Part shown: one piece after another, positions 8,703 to 16,627 of the stretch
How the letters are laid out: every line of letters begins with the position of its first letter
Position numbering within the stretch: position 1 is the stretch's first letter
Assembly (NCBI GenBank): GCA_904419875.1
Contig: CAJFTG010000010.1
Span: forward strand, 27,974-91,973
Length of the DNA: 64,000 bases
Direction of reading: 5' to 3'
DNA from: Candidatus Avimonas caecicola
Lineage (GTDB): Bacteria; Bacillota; Clostridia; Oscillospirales; Acutalibacteraceae
Notes under the pieces: model-generated
What the model was told of the DNA's origin: nothing
Databases searched by the model: none
Seen by the model: only the letters and a program-made list of their open reading frames with translations
Program-made: the position numbers and the translations under genes

Positions 8703-9809
8703 ATGCAGTATCGCAAATTCGGGAAAACCGGGGAAACGGTGTCGGTGCTCGGCTTCGGCGCGATGCGCTTCCCCTCCAGGGACGGCAAGGTGGATGTGGA
8801 CAGGGCCGTGGAGATGATGCGCCGCGCCATCGACGGCGGCCTCACCTATATCGACACCGCCTATTTTTACCACGACGGGGAAAGCGAAAAAATCGTCGGC
8901 AGGGCGATCAGGGACGGGTACCGGGAAAAGGTACGGATTGCCACCAAGCTGCCAATGAGCATGGTGAAAAGGGAGGAGGATTTCGAACGGTTTCTCTCCA
9001 CCCAGCTCGGGCGGCTGGAGATCCCCACGGTTGACTTCTACCTTCTGCACGCCCTGAACCGGGAGGAGTGGGAAAAGGCCAAGCGCCTGCACATCATGGA
9101 CAAGATGGAGCAGGCCCGGCGGGACGGGCGGGTCCGGCACATCGGCTTCTCCTTCCACGACGATTACGACGCTTTCCGGCAGATTATCGACGAATACGAC
9201 GGCTGGGAATTCTGCCAGATCCAGCTCAATTACATCGGCACGGACTACCAGGCGGGGCTCCGGGGGCTGGAATACGCCGCCGCCAAGGGGCTGGGCGTGG
9301 TGATTATGGAGCCGCTGCTCGGCGGCCGCCTCGCCGCTCCGCCCCGCGGGGTGCAGGCCGCGCTGAGCCCCGATAAAACGCCGGTGGAATGGGCGTTCGA
9401 CTTCCTGTGGAACCGGCCGGAGGTCACCCTCCTTCTCAGCGGGATGAGCAGCATGGTGCAGACGGAGGCCAACCTGCTTTATGCCGACCGCGCCCGGCCC
9501 GGGATGCTCGGCGAAGCGGACCTCGCCATGCTGGCCGAGGCCAAACGGGTGTACGACACCGCCGCCCTCGTTCCCTGCACCGGGTGCCGGTACTGTATGC
9601 CCTGCCCCTTCGGCGTGGATATCCCGCTGGTGTTCGAGGGGTACAACCGGACCGTATCCCGCGGGAAGGACGCGGCCAGAGCCTTCTATGCGGGTATCGG
9701 GGGAAAAGCGGATCAATGCCGCGCCTGCCGCCGCTGCGAGCAGAAATGTCCCCAGCACATCGAGATCAGCGCCATGATGGACGAGGTGCGCGACGCCTTT
9801 GCCGGATAG
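8703..9809 (+). CDS. Aldo/keto reductase with C-terminal [4Fe-4S] domain
   Basis: A protein of 368 residues; the start is the ATG at 8703. The open frame extends upstream to 8529 but that part lies across the promoter. Residues 1-265 form the AKR barrel ('RKFGKTGETVSVLGFGAMRFP', 'DGGLTYIDTAYFYHDGES', 'IATKLP', 'DFYLLHAL', 'HIGFSFHD'); Asp/Tyr/Lys/His of the AKR tetrad are all present. The C-terminal part has two ferredoxin-like motifs, 'CTGCRYCMPCPFGVD' and 'CRACRRCEQKCP'. Such proteins are common in clostridia as 'predicted oxidoreductases of the AKR family' and probably couple Fe-S electron transfer to reduction of an unknown carbonyl substrate. Confidence 0.93.
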   Translation: MQYRKFGKTGETVSVLGFGAMRFPSRDGKVDVDRAVEMMRRAIDGGLTYIDTAYFYHDGESEKIVGRAIRDGYREKVRIATKLPMSMVKREEDFERFLSTQLGRLEIPTVDFYLLHALNREEWEKAKRLHIMDKMEQARRDGRVRHIGFSFHDDYDAFRQIIDEYDGWEFCQIQLNYIGTDYQAGLRGLEYAAAKGLGVVIMEPLLGGRLAAPPRGVQAALSPDKTPVEWAFDFLWNRPEVTLLLSGMSSMVQTEANLLYADRARPGMLGEADLAMLAEAKRVYDTAALVPCTGCRYCMPCPFGVDIPLVFEGYNRTVSRGKDAARAFYAGIGGKADQCRACRRCEQKCPQHIEISAMMDEVRDAFAG

Positions 9810-9875
9810 GACGGCCGCGCCGGCGCTCCGTGCTGATTTACAAAAGATCATTTTACGCAAAGGAACTGTGACGCT

Positions 9876-10448
9876 ATGACCGGACAAAAAACGCCTTTTT
9901 ATCAGGTAAACCTTCGCCAGGTGGTTTGCGCCGGGCTGCTGCTGGCGATCGGCGTGGTGCTGCCTCAGCTGTTCCACGCGGTCGGCGGGCCGGTGATGGG
10001 TAAAATCTTTCTCCCCCTGCACATCGCGGTGCTGATGGGCGGGCTGCTCCTCGGTCCGATGCTTGGCGCGCTGATCGGCGTGCTGCTCCCGCTGCTGAGC
10101 TTTCTGACCAGCGAGATGCCTGCGCCGCCCACCCTGTTTTTCATGCTGTTTGAGCTGGCGGCCTACGGCCTGTTTACCGGCCTGTTTTACAAAAAGCTCC
10201 CGCTTATCCCCAGCCTCATCCTGGCGATGCTGGCAGGCCGGCTGGTGAACGCGCTGGCCCTGCTGGTGGGCGTCGGCCTGCTTGGCGTGTCATACCCCGG
10301 CGTCAGCGGCGCGCTGCTGCCCGCCGTGGCCGGCACGGTGGCGGGGGCGGCGGTGACCGGCATTCCGGGGATTCTCCTTCAGCTAACCGTCATCCCCCTG
10401 CTGGTGATGGCGCTGAAGAAAAGCGGGGTGCTGTATGGAAGAGGCTAA
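9876..10448 (+). CDS. ECF transporter S component
   Basis: A protein of 190 residues with about five or six hydrophobic helices. The short length, 'LPLHIAVLMGGLLLGPMLGALIGVLLPLLSFLTSEMP' type core and closing helix match substrate-binding S components of energy-coupling factor vitamin transporters. The ATPase and T subunits are not in the window, as expected for group II ECF systems that share them. The substrate is not readable. It overlaps the next gene by 14 bp, so the two are translationally coupled. Confidence 0.82.
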   Translation: MTGQKTPFYQVNLRQVVCAGLLLAIGVVLPQLFHAVGGPVMGKIFLPLHIAVLMGGLLLGPMLGALIGVLLPLLSFLTSEMPAPPTLFFMLFELAAYGLFTGLFYKKLPLIPSLILAMLAGRLVNALALLVGVGLLGVSYPGVSGALLPAVAGTVAGAAVTGIPGILLQLTVIPLLVMALKKSGVLYGRG

Positions 10449-10845
10449 AGCGCTGTATGCGCTGTTGGAGAACGAGGGCCTGACCTGCGTGGTTTCACGG
10501 GACGGGGCGCTTTTCCGCTCGGAGGAGCGCGGCGTCCGGCCGCTGCTGCACTGGCTTCGGGCAGACCCGGCGTTCTGCCGGGGCGGCCTGGCCGCCGACC
10601 GCGTGGTCGGGAAGGCGGCGGCGATGCTGTTTGTATACGGCGGCATCCGTGCGGTGTATGCGGGCGTCGTCAGTGAGCCGGCTCTTGCCGTCCTCCGCAG
10701 GGCGGGGGTGGAGGCGGATTACGGCAAACTTGTCCCGTACATCATCAACCGCGACCGTACCGGCCGCTGCCCGATGGAAACGCTGGTCCTGGAGGTGGAC
10801 GACCCGGCCGAGGCGTTCGCGCTGCTCGACCGGAAAGTGTCGTGA
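10435..10845 (+). CDS. DUF1893 domain protein
   Basis: A protein of 136 residues, the whole of it one DUF1893-type domain ('CVVSRDGALFRSEERGVRPLL', 'AADRVVGKAAAMLFVYGGI', 'MYAGVVSEPAL' type middle, 'NRDRTGRCPMETLV'). This family has a cytidine-deaminase-like fold but no assigned reaction. Its start lies inside the end of the ECF S-component gene, 14 bp overlap, which suggests a linked function such as handling the imported compound. That link is an inference. Confidence 0.82.
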   Translation: MEEAKALYALLENEGLTCVVSRDGALFRSEERGVRPLLHWLRADPAFCRGGLAADRVVGKAAAMLFVYGGIRAVYAGVVSEPALAVLRRAGVEADYGKLVPYIINRDRTGRCPMETLVLEVDDPAEAFALLDRKVS

Positions 10846-10878
10846 CCCGTGGCGGGAATTCACCTTTCCGACCATGGA

Positions 10879-10927
10879 GCATTAAGGAGGGGGAGAGGGC
10901 TTAAAGCCCTCTCTCCCTCCTTAATGC
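10879..10927 (+). terminator. Near-perfect inverted repeat, terminator-like
   Basis: Arms of about 22 bases, GCATTAAGGAGGG...CCCTCCTTAATGC, around GGCTTAAAGCC. It sits 33 bp after the DUF1893 gene. The T run is short, so termination efficiency is uncertain. Confidence 0.6.
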
Positions 10928-10971
10928 CGGGCCCGCCGCCCGGCCGGCTTAGTCCCAACCGGGCCGCGGAA

Positions 10972-11019
10972 GGAGATTTGCACAATACTATTTTTTGAAA
11001 TAGATATTGTGGTGTCTCC
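10972..11019. repeat. 48-bp interrupted palindrome next to a permease remnant
   Basis: Nested arms GGAGA/TCTCC, CACAATA/TATTGTG and CTATTT/AAATAG with small asymmetric bulges. It is AT-rich within GC-rich DNA. It begins just before the open part of the FtsX remnant and could be an element end or a transcript hairpin. Confidence 0.6.
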
Positions 11020-11349
11020 TGCATTTTTCTTGTTTCCATCATCCGGACGGAACGGTTTTACCGCAAAAAAGAGCTGGGCTGCCTGCAGGTTTTCGGCCTG
11101 CGGCGCCGTCAGGTCAAAGCCAATCTTCTGGCGGAATACGCCGTAAAGATGGCGGCCGCTTTTATCCTCGCCGTTCTCGGCTGTGCCGCCTCCATTCTCG
11201 TGTATGGCGCCGTTTCCGGGCAGTTTGCGCTCTTTAACGCTGTTTTCACGCCAGTCGTCCTCCGGCTGCTGTTCGCCATATACCTGTCCACCGTCGATTT
11301 TTCCGCCCGGCGCTTTTTGAAAAAGAGCGTCCGTTCGCTGATCACTTGA
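10999..11349 (+). pseudogene. C-terminal remnant of an FtsX-type ABC permease
   Basis: The frame is open from just after a TGA at 10996 to a stop at 11349. From about 11044 it reads 'ERFYRKKELGCLQVFGLRRR' and then 'VKANLLAEYAVKMAAAFILA', the typical cytoplasmic loop plus helix of FtsX-like permeases ('R.KEIG.L...G'). It continues with two further hydrophobic segments and ends 'RRFLKKSVRSLIT'. Only about 100 residues survive: there is no upstream part, no start with a ribosome site and no partner ATPase nearby. It is therefore a decayed fragment lying between two terminator-like hairpins. Confidence 0.7.
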
Positions 11350-11432
11350 CCGCCTCCCCGTCCTGCCCGTACCTCGCCCGGTAAAACGTCCCGCCGAAAA
11401 AAGGTGCCGCTTGCACAAAAAGGGTCGCAAAA

Positions 11433-11471
11433 GGGGTCCGCTGCAAAATAAGGTATTTTGCAGCGGACCCC
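11433..11471 (-). terminator. Terminator of feoAB
   Basis: Perfect 18-base arms (GGGGTCCGCTGCAAAATA and its complement) around a 3-base loop. On the minus strand a TTTT run follows. It lies 20 bp past the feoB stop. Confidence 0.85.
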
Positions 11472-11490
11472 TTGCTTTGCTGTTCCCGTT

Positions 11491-13662
11491 TTATCCCATC
11501 AGCCCGGCCAGGTTGACCGCCAGGGTGCCGATCTGATACACGACCAGGGAGGCCGCCCACGCCACGCCGGTCTGCATTGCCACGGTGCCGAGCGCCCATT
11601 TGGTGGAATTCATCTCCCGCCGGATGGCGGAAAAGGCCGCCACACAGGGCATGTACAGCAGCACGAACACCAGGAAGGACAACGCCGAAACCGGGGTGAA
11701 AACCCCCTGCAGCGCGGCGCTCATCGCCGCATCGGTGGAGGTGTTGTACAGGATGCTCAGGGTGCCGACCACCGCCTCCTTGGCGACAAAGCCGGACACC
11801 AGAGCCACCGACGCCTGCCAGAAGCCGAAGCCGAGGGGGGCGAACAGCGGCGCGATCACCCGGCCGATGGAAGCCAAAATGCTCTGCCCGCTCTGCTCGG
11901 GAGCCAGCATGGTCAGGTGCAGGTCGAACGACCGCAGGAACCAGATGACGACGGAGGCCGCCAGCAGAATGGTCCCCGCCCGCACGGCAAAATCCTTCAC
12001 CCGCTCGTACATATGCATCCACAGGGTGCGCAGGGTGGGCAGGCGGTAGGGCGGCAGCTCCATCACAAAGGGAGCGTGCCCGCCCTTGAGCACCGTTTTG
12101 CGCAGCACCATCGCCACCAGGATGGCCACCACCACGCCGGTCAGGTAAATCCCGCACACCACCAGCCCCCGGTGATTGGGGAAAAAGGCGGCGATGTACA
12201 GGGCGTATACCGGCATTTTCGCGCTGCAGGACATGAAGGGGGTGAGCATAATGGTCATCCGCCGGTCCCGCTCATTCTCCAGCGTGCGGGCGGCCATCAC
12301 CCCCGGCACCGAGCAGCCGAAGCCCATCAGCATGGGCACGAACGACCGACCGGAAAGGCCGGTCTTGTGGAGGAGCTTATCCATGATAAACGCCGCCCGG
12401 GCCATATAGCCGCTGTCCTCCAGCACCGAAAGGAAGAGGAAAAGCAGCAGGATCTGCGGGAAGAAGGAAACGATGGAGCCCACCCCCGCGATCACCCCGT
12501 CGCACACCAGGCTGACCGCCCAGCCGGAAGCGCCCGCACCCTCCAGCAGCGCCCGCACCCAGGGGGTGAACCGGCTGGAAATCAGGCTGTCCAGCCCGTC
12601 GGTCATCCAGGTCCCCAGCGGGCCGAAGGTGATGAAGAACACCAGCGCCATGACCCCGATAAACAGCGGCAGGGCGAAAATCCGATGGGTGGCGATCCGG
12701 TCGATCCGGTCGGACACGGTCAGCTCGCCCGGTTCCTTCCGCCGGACGACGCATTCGGCGCACACCCGGCAGATAAACCGGTATTTCTGGTCGGCGATAA
12801 TCATATCCCGTTCGCCATACTTTTCCTCCAGCGAGCGGATGATTTCGTCGATCAGGTGCGCCTCGCCCTCGGTCAGGTCCAGGGACTCGATGGTGGGCGC
12901 GTCGTCGTCGATGATCTTGACCGCCGACCAGCGCAGGGCCATCCCTTTTTTCAGGCATTTCGGCTCGATGATGTCCTCGATGCGCAGGATCGCTTCCATC
13001 ACCGCCGGGGTATAGATTTCATCGATCACGTAGGTCGAGCGGTATTCCTGCGGATGATGTTCCCGCCGGTCGTGGAGCTGGTGGCGTATGTAAGGGTTAT
13101 CCCCGTACCGCTCGTCGATCGCCCTGGCCAGACGCTGCTCGTCAAAGGGGGCGGGTTCCGCGCTCTTCCGCTCCGTCCCGTCGTGGTGGGCCCGCTCGAC
13201 CAGCTCCTTAATCCCCTTTCCCCGGCTGGCGGCAATCGGCACCACCGGCAGGCCGAGCCGGTGCTCCAGCCGCTGCACGTCGATCTCCAGCCCCCGGCTT
13301 TTGAGCATGTCCATCATATTCAGCGCCACCACCAGCGGGCGGCCCAGCTCGGCCAGCTGAAGGGTGAGGTACAGGTTGCGCTCCAGATTGGTGGCGTCCA
13401 CCACGTCCAGAATCACGTCCGGGTCCTCGCCGATGACAAAGTTCCGGGTAACCATCTCCTCCGCCGAATAGGGGGAGAGGGAATATATGCCCGGCAGATC
13501 CACCACCGTCACATCCTGCCCGTGGGTTTTCAGCCGGCCCTCCTTCTTTTCCACCGTCACGCCGGGCCAGTTCCCCACATACTGATTGGAACCGGTCAGT
13601 TCGTTGAACAGGGTGGTTTTCCCGCAGTTGGGGTTGCCCGCAAGGGCATAGGTATGTCCCAC
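11491..13662 (-). CDS. feoB: FeoB, ferrous iron transporter
   Basis: A protein of 723 residues. The start chosen is GTG at 13662, with AAGGAAGG six bases upstream; the frame stays open to 13707 but lacks a better site. The N-terminal G domain has G1 'GNPNCGKTT', G3 'DLPGIYSL', G4-like 'NMMD' and 'AASRGKG' (G5). A GDI-like helical domain follows, then the membrane domain with two Gate motifs ('GFGCSVPGVMAARTLENERDR', 'MPCVAAFSAIRREM'). It imports Fe2+ across the cytoplasmic membrane, driven or gated by GTP. feoA lies 69 bp upstream on the same strand. Length and domain order are normal. Confidence 0.97.
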   Translation of the reverse strand: MGHTYALAGNPNCGKTTLFNELTGSNQYVGNWPGVTVEKKEGRLKTHGQDVTVVDLPGIYSLSPYSAEEMVTRNFVIGEDPDVILDVVDATNLERNLYLTLQLAELGRPLVVALNMMDMLKSRGLEIDVQRLEHRLGLPVVPIAASRGKGIKELVERAHHDGTERKSAEPAPFDEQRLARAIDERYGDNPYIRHQLHDRREHHPQEYRSTYVIDEIYTPAVMEAILRIEDIIEPKCLKKGMALRWSAVKIIDDDAPTIESLDLTEGEAHLIDEIIRSLEEKYGERDMIIADQKYRFICRVCAECVVRRKEPGELTVSDRIDRIATHRIFALPLFIGVMALVFFITFGPLGTWMTDGLDSLISSRFTPWVRALLEGAGASGWAVSLVCDGVIAGVGSIVSFFPQILLLFLFLSVLEDSGYMARAAFIMDKLLHKTGLSGRSFVPMLMGFGCSVPGVMAARTLENERDRRMTIMLTPFMSCSAKMPVYALYIAAFFPNHRGLVVCGIYLTGVVVAILVAMVLRKTVLKGGHAPFVMELPPYRLPTLRTLWMHMYERVKDFAVRAGTILLAASVVIWFLRSFDLHLTMLAPEQSGQSILASIGRVIAPLFAPLGFGFWQASVALVSGFVAKEAVVGTLSILYNTSTDAAMSAALQGVFTPVSALSFLVFVLLYMPCVAAFSAIRREMNSTKWALGTVAMQTGVAWAASLVVYQIGTLAVNLAGLMG

Positions 13663-13731
13663 GGCGATCCTTCCTTTCCCTGGCGCCGCGCCGGGCAGGC
13701 CGCCCACCCGCCGCGCCGTATCCTCTCCGTT

Positions 13732-14076
13732 TTACCGGTTTTTCTCCCCACGGCACGCCCTGTGCCGGCGGAAGCGGGACCGTACACCCCGTTCCCCGGA
13801 AGGGGCCCGCTCATCCTCTCCGCCGGACGGCGCGGCCGCTTCTTCTTCGGCGCCGACGACCGTGATCTCCCGCGCCTCGGAGCGGCGGATGCTCAGCTCA
13901 TAGCCCCGCACGTTGATTTCCAGAGGGTCGCCCATCGGCGCCGCCTTGCGCAGGATAACCACCGCCCCGGGCGTAATCCCCATGTCGATGATCCGCCGCC
14001 GGAGGGCGCCGGAGCAGCCCAGCCCCGTCACAACCGCCTTTTCACCAATCTTCAGATCGTTGACCGTCCTGCCCAT
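13732..14076 (-). CDS. feoA: FeoA, ferrous iron transport accessory protein
   Basis: A protein of 114 residues starting at the ATG at 14076; the frame stays open further upstream but crosses a palindrome and promoter. The first 75 residues form the FeoA SH3-like domain ('LKIGEKAVVTGLGCSGALRRRIIDMGITPGAVVILRKAAPMGDPLEI' region, quoted in part). The C-terminal 35 residues are a charged tail (E/R-rich) not usual for FeoA. In the family FeoA acts on FeoB at the cytoplasmic side. It is the first gene of a two-gene operon with feoB. Confidence 0.93.
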   Translation of the reverse strand: MGRTVNDLKIGEKAVVTGLGCSGALRRRIIDMGITPGAVVILRKAAPMGDPLEINVRGYELSIRRSEAREITVVGAEEEAAAPSGGEDERAPSGERGVRSRFRRHRACRGEKNR

Positions 14077-14106
14077 AAACCGCTCCCTCTTCCTTCCGCC
14101 CGGATT

Positions 14107-14146
14107 GCGCGCCGCATTGTTAGATGTATCTAACAATGCGGCGCGC
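14107..14146. promoter_or_regulatory. Perfect 40-bp palindrome in the feoAB leader
   Basis: Arms 14107-14125 and 14128-14146 are exact complements (19 bases each) with a 2-base centre. The core reads TTAGAT-GT-ATCTAA, close in form to DtxR-family metalloregulator sites (TTAGG..CCTAA type). It lies 36-75 bases downstream of the predicted transcription start and 30 bp before feoA. It could be an operator acting as a block, or an RNA hairpin, or both. Confidence 0.65.
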
Positions 14147-14188
14147 ACCAATCCACCGAACAGCCGCCGGTAACTATTGACTGTGTTT

Positions 14189-14217
14189 ATTGTATCACCC
14201 GCGTATCCCCCTGTCAA
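14189..14217 (-). promoter_or_regulatory. Strong sigma-A promoter for feoAB
   Basis: On the minus strand TTGACA, 17-bp spacer, TACAAT. Confidence 0.85.
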
Positions 14218-14336
14218 TGCGGCCCCTCCCCCAGGGCGGACAAACCCGCGCGGGACGCGCGGGAGCAAGGCGCGGCGCCCGCCCCGCGCACTGGCTCCCG
14301 CCGGGAGGACGCCGCCGCGCGGAGGCTGTCCCGCCT

Positions 14337-14819
14337 TCAGGCGGCCGGCACGGCATAATCCAGGGAATAGTGATATTTTTTCGTACCGAAAAGCCCCTCA
14401 ATGGAAAAATCAACCTGAATGGCCACGACGTACCCTCCCCCTCCGGCAGCCTCCGGCGGGATAAAGCTCTCCCCGCCTTCCAGAACCCCGCCCGGCCACA
14501 GGACCTCGCTCACCGCCGGCCCGGTACGGACCGGTTCCTCCCCGCCGTCCCGCCGGCATATCCCTATCCGGACCGGCGCCCCGGTATGGACGACGCGGTA
14601 AGCCCGCGGGGATTGGTTCTTCACACGGACCCGCACGGACAGTTCCTCCCCCGGGGAAAGGCGGTCGGGAATCCCCTCCGCCTCCACCGTAAAGGCGTCC
14701 TCCCCCGGCGGCAGAAAAACGAGATGGAAGGCCCCGCCGAAAAGGTACAACATCAACAGCAGCAAAAACAGAGCCGCCAGAGCGGCAAGCCCGCACAAAC
14801 GCCGTTTGGATTTGTCCAC
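14337..14819 (-). CDS. Membrane-anchored extracytoplasmic protein, function unknown
   Basis: A protein of 160 residues starting with GTG at 14819, five bases after GGGGGAG. One hydrophobic segment (about 9-30) acts as a signal anchor. The rest looks like an all-beta domain with 'LSPGEELSVRVRVKNQSPRAYRV' and a later 'VAIQVDFSIEG', similar in style to immunoglobulin-like or BsuPI-type domains. No catalytic motif is seen. It stands between feoA and spmB, 77 bp from spmB on the same strand. I do not recognise a family with confidence. Confidence 0.6.
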   Translation of the reverse strand: MDKSKRRLCGLAALAALFLLLLMLYLFGGAFHLVFLPPGEDAFTVEAEGIPDRLSPGEELSVRVRVKNQSPRAYRVVHTGAPVRIGICRRDGGEEPVRTGPAVSEVLWPGGVLEGGESFIPPEAAGGGGYVVAIQVDFSIEGLFGTKKYHYSLDYAVPAA

Positions 14820-14896
14820 AGAATCTCCCCCTCCGGCAGCCGTTCCTGTCTACAGTATACCGGCGCGGGCGGGCTCTTGTCAAACGGCGCGGGCCG

Positions 14897-15427
14897 TCAG
14901 CCCATCAGCAGCCGCACGGCCAGGGAGGAAAGGACGATGCCGCACAGGTCGCCCCCGGCCGCCGCCGCCAGGGTGTGGCGGGTTCGCTTGACCCCCACCG
15001 CGCCGTAATAGACGGCGATGGTGTAAAAGGTGGTTTCGGTGGAGGATTGCAGCACGCTCGCCACCCGGCCGACCAGGGAGTCCGCCCCGTAATGGGCGTA
15101 TACGTTTTCCAGCATCGCCAGGGAGCCGCTGCCCGAAACCGGCCGCAGAAGCGCCAGCGGCACCGCCTCCGGAGGGAAGCCCAGCTTCTCCGCCAGCGGC
15201 GTCACCGCCGCGGTCAGCAGCTCCATCGCGCCGGAGGCGCGCAGCATGGAAACCGCGGTCAGCAGGGCGACCAGAGAAGGGAGCACCTTCACGCAGGCGC
15301 GCAGACCGTCCGCCGCCCCGGCGGTGAATTCATCGAAAACCGGCACCCGCCGGACCAGGCCGGACACCAGCACGGCCGCTACAAAAACCGGCACCGCCCA
15401 CAGGGCGAGAATTTTCGCCGCCTCCAG
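14897..15427 (-). CDS. spmB: SpmB, spore maturation protein B
   Basis: An integral membrane protein with 'KKVPVYDAF'-like 'RRVPVFDEFTAGAADGL', 'LRPVSGSGSLAMLENV' and 'STETTFYTIAVYYGAVGVKRTRH', all diagnostic for SpmB (nucleoside-recognition/gate domain). Known SpmB proteins start about 12 residues before 'LWAIP'; here the matching 'ILALWAVPVF' has no ATG, GTG or TTG before it in frame. The boundary given uses a CTG at 15427 (8 bases after GGAAGG). An ATT at 15412 after GGAGG, or the internal GTG at 15394, are alternatives. SpmA and SpmB act in spore core dehydration. It lies 40 bp downstream of spmA. Confidence 0.88.
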   Translation of the reverse strand: MEAAKILALWAVPVFVAAVLVSGLVRRVPVFDEFTAGAADGLRACVKVLPSLVALLTAVSMLRASGAMELLTAAVTPLAEKLGFPPEAVPLALLRPVSGSGSLAMLENVYAHYGADSLVGRVASVLQSSTETTFYTIAVYYGAVGVKRTRHTLAAAAGGDLCGIVLSSLAVRLLMG

Positions 15428-15467
15428 AGGAACCGCCTTCCTTCCTGTTGCATCCCCATCCCGCCGG

Positions 15468-16136
15468 TCAGACGGGAAGGGACGATTTCTCCGCTTTTCC
15501 CGCCTTTCTCGCTTTGCCCGCCCTTTTCCCCTTTTCCCGCCGCGGCGGGCGGCGGGTCAAAGCGGCGCCGCTGCCAAGGATTTTCGCCAGGGTCACCGCC
15601 ACCGCGGCGGAAGCGAAGGAGGTCAGCCATACGGCGGGAAGGATGTCGAAGGGCGCGGCCGCGCCGTACCGCAGCCGCAGGGTCGCCACCGTGGTCGGCA
15701 GCAGCTGGATGGAGGCGGTGTTCAGCACCACGAACACCACCATATGGTTGGAAGCGGCGCCGGGCTGCGGGTTCTCCTTTTCCAGCTCCGCCATTGCCTT
15801 GAGCCCGAACGGGGTCGCGGCGTTGCCCAGCCCCAGCAGATTGGCCGCCATGTTCATCAGCATGGCGCGGCAGGCGGGGCCGGCGGGGTCCAGCCTGGGG
15901 AAAAGGAGCCGCATGAGCGGCGCCATCCCCCGCGCGAACAGGGCGGTCAGTCCCCCCTTCTCCGCTATGCGCATCAGCCCTCCCCACAGGCACATCGCTC
16001 CGCCCAGCGTAAGCGCGAGCTGGATGGCTTCCCCGCCGCCCGCCAGCAGCGCGTTGGTCACCTGGTCCAAGCGCCCCGTCGCCGCGCCCGCCGCCAGGGA
16101 AAGCAGCATGATTCCCACCCAGAGTATGTTCAGCAT
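15468..16136 (-). CDS. spmA: SpmA, spore maturation protein A
   Basis: A protein of 222 residues starting at the ATG at 16136. SpmA motifs are clear: 'NILWVGIMLLSL', 'GGAMCLWGGLMRIAEKGGL', 'MNMAANLLGLGNAATPFGLKAM', 'NHMVVFVVLNTASIQLLPTT'. It has about six membrane segments. The last 30 residues (Arg/Lys/Gly/Ala-rich) are encoded by a 10-base-period pyrimidine repeat and are not typical of the family. It is cotranscribed with spmB; a possible sigma-E promoter lies upstream. Confidence 0.93.
   Translation of the reverse strand: MLNILWVGIMLLSLAAGAATGRLDQVTNALLAGGGEAIQLALTLGGAMCLWGGLMRIAEKGGLTALFARGMAPLMRLLFPRLDPAGPACRAMLMNMAANLLGLGNAATPFGLKAMAELEKENPQPGAASNHMVVFVVLNTASIQLLPTTVATLRLRYGAAAPFDILPAVWLTSFASAAVAVTLAKILGSGAALTRRPPRREKGKRAGKARKAGKAEKSSLPV
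15486..15541. repeat. 10-base-period pyrimidine tract inside the spmA 3' end
   Basis: Successive blocks of the type CCGCTTTTCC, CGCCTTTCTC, GCTTTGCCCG, CCCTTTTCCC. It encodes the odd basic tail of SpmA. Confidence 0.7.
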
Positions 16137-16204
16137 TGCCCCGGCCTTCTTTCCTGATTCCGTGTAATCCCGCGCATTCCTTCTTCCCTCCCTCTTCCCT
16201 CCCT

Positions 16205-16236
16205 ATTTTTATGAAAAAATAAATGCGGATATACGC
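16205..16236 (-). promoter_or_regulatory. Possible sigma-E-type sporulation promoter for spmAB
   Basis: On the minus strand GCGTATAT, 15 bp, CATAAAAAT, resembling the mother-cell sigma-E pattern (ATA-containing -35 and CATA...T -10). It is about 70 bp upstream of spmA. The match is approximate. Confidence 0.35.
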
Positions 16237-16257
16237 AAAAAAACCGGGTGCCATGCG

Positions 16258-16286
16258 TTGACAAAATGGTAAGAAAATGGTAACAT
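16258..16286 (+). promoter_or_regulatory. Sigma-A promoter for the AbrB-type regulator
   Basis: TTGACA, 17-bp spacer, TAACAT, with the start codon 64 bp downstream. Confidence 0.8.
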
Positions 16287-16349
16287 TTCTTAGGAATAGC
16301 TGGTTATTCGACAGCCTGCAAAAAAGCGGGCGGAAAGAGAGGAAAAAGC

Positions 16350-16595
16350 ATGAAGTATACAGGAATCGTGCGCCGTATTGACGATTTGGGGCGAATCGTG
16401 CTGCCTGTCGAGCTTCGGCGCACACTGGAACTGGAAACGGGAGATTCGCTGGAAATTTTTGTGGAGGATAATACGATCATCCTGAAGAAATATCAGCCGG
16501 CCTGCATCTTCTGCGGCAATGTCCGCGATATCACGGTCTATAAAGACCGGAATATCTGCAGCGCCTGCGCGAAGGATATCGCCAGCAAGCTGTAA
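16350..16595 (+). CDS. AbrB/SpoVT-family transition-state regulator
   Basis: A protein of 81 residues. Residues 1-48 are the SpoVT-AbrB swapped-hairpin DNA-binding domain ('GIVRRIDDLGRIVLPVELRR', 'GDSLEIFVEDNTIILKKY'). Residues 52-76 have Cys52, Cys55, Cys69, Cys72, a small zinc-ribbon-like pair CxxC...CxxC. This matches clostridial AbrB paralogues. AbrB-type proteins are global regulators of stationary phase and sporulation genes. It has its own promoter and terminator and no partner gene. Confidence 0.92.
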   Translation: MKYTGIVRRIDDLGRIVLPVELRRTLELETGDSLEIFVEDNTIILKKYQPACIFCGNVRDITVYKDRNICSACAKDIASKL

Positions 16596-16627
16596 TATCC
16601 GTCGTATTCTCCTGTTTGCGAAAACGT

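Noticed and set aside
11458..14133. 891-residue plus-strand open frame across feoAB
   Set aside because: Opposite-strand shadow; His/Gln/Arg-rich, no domain.
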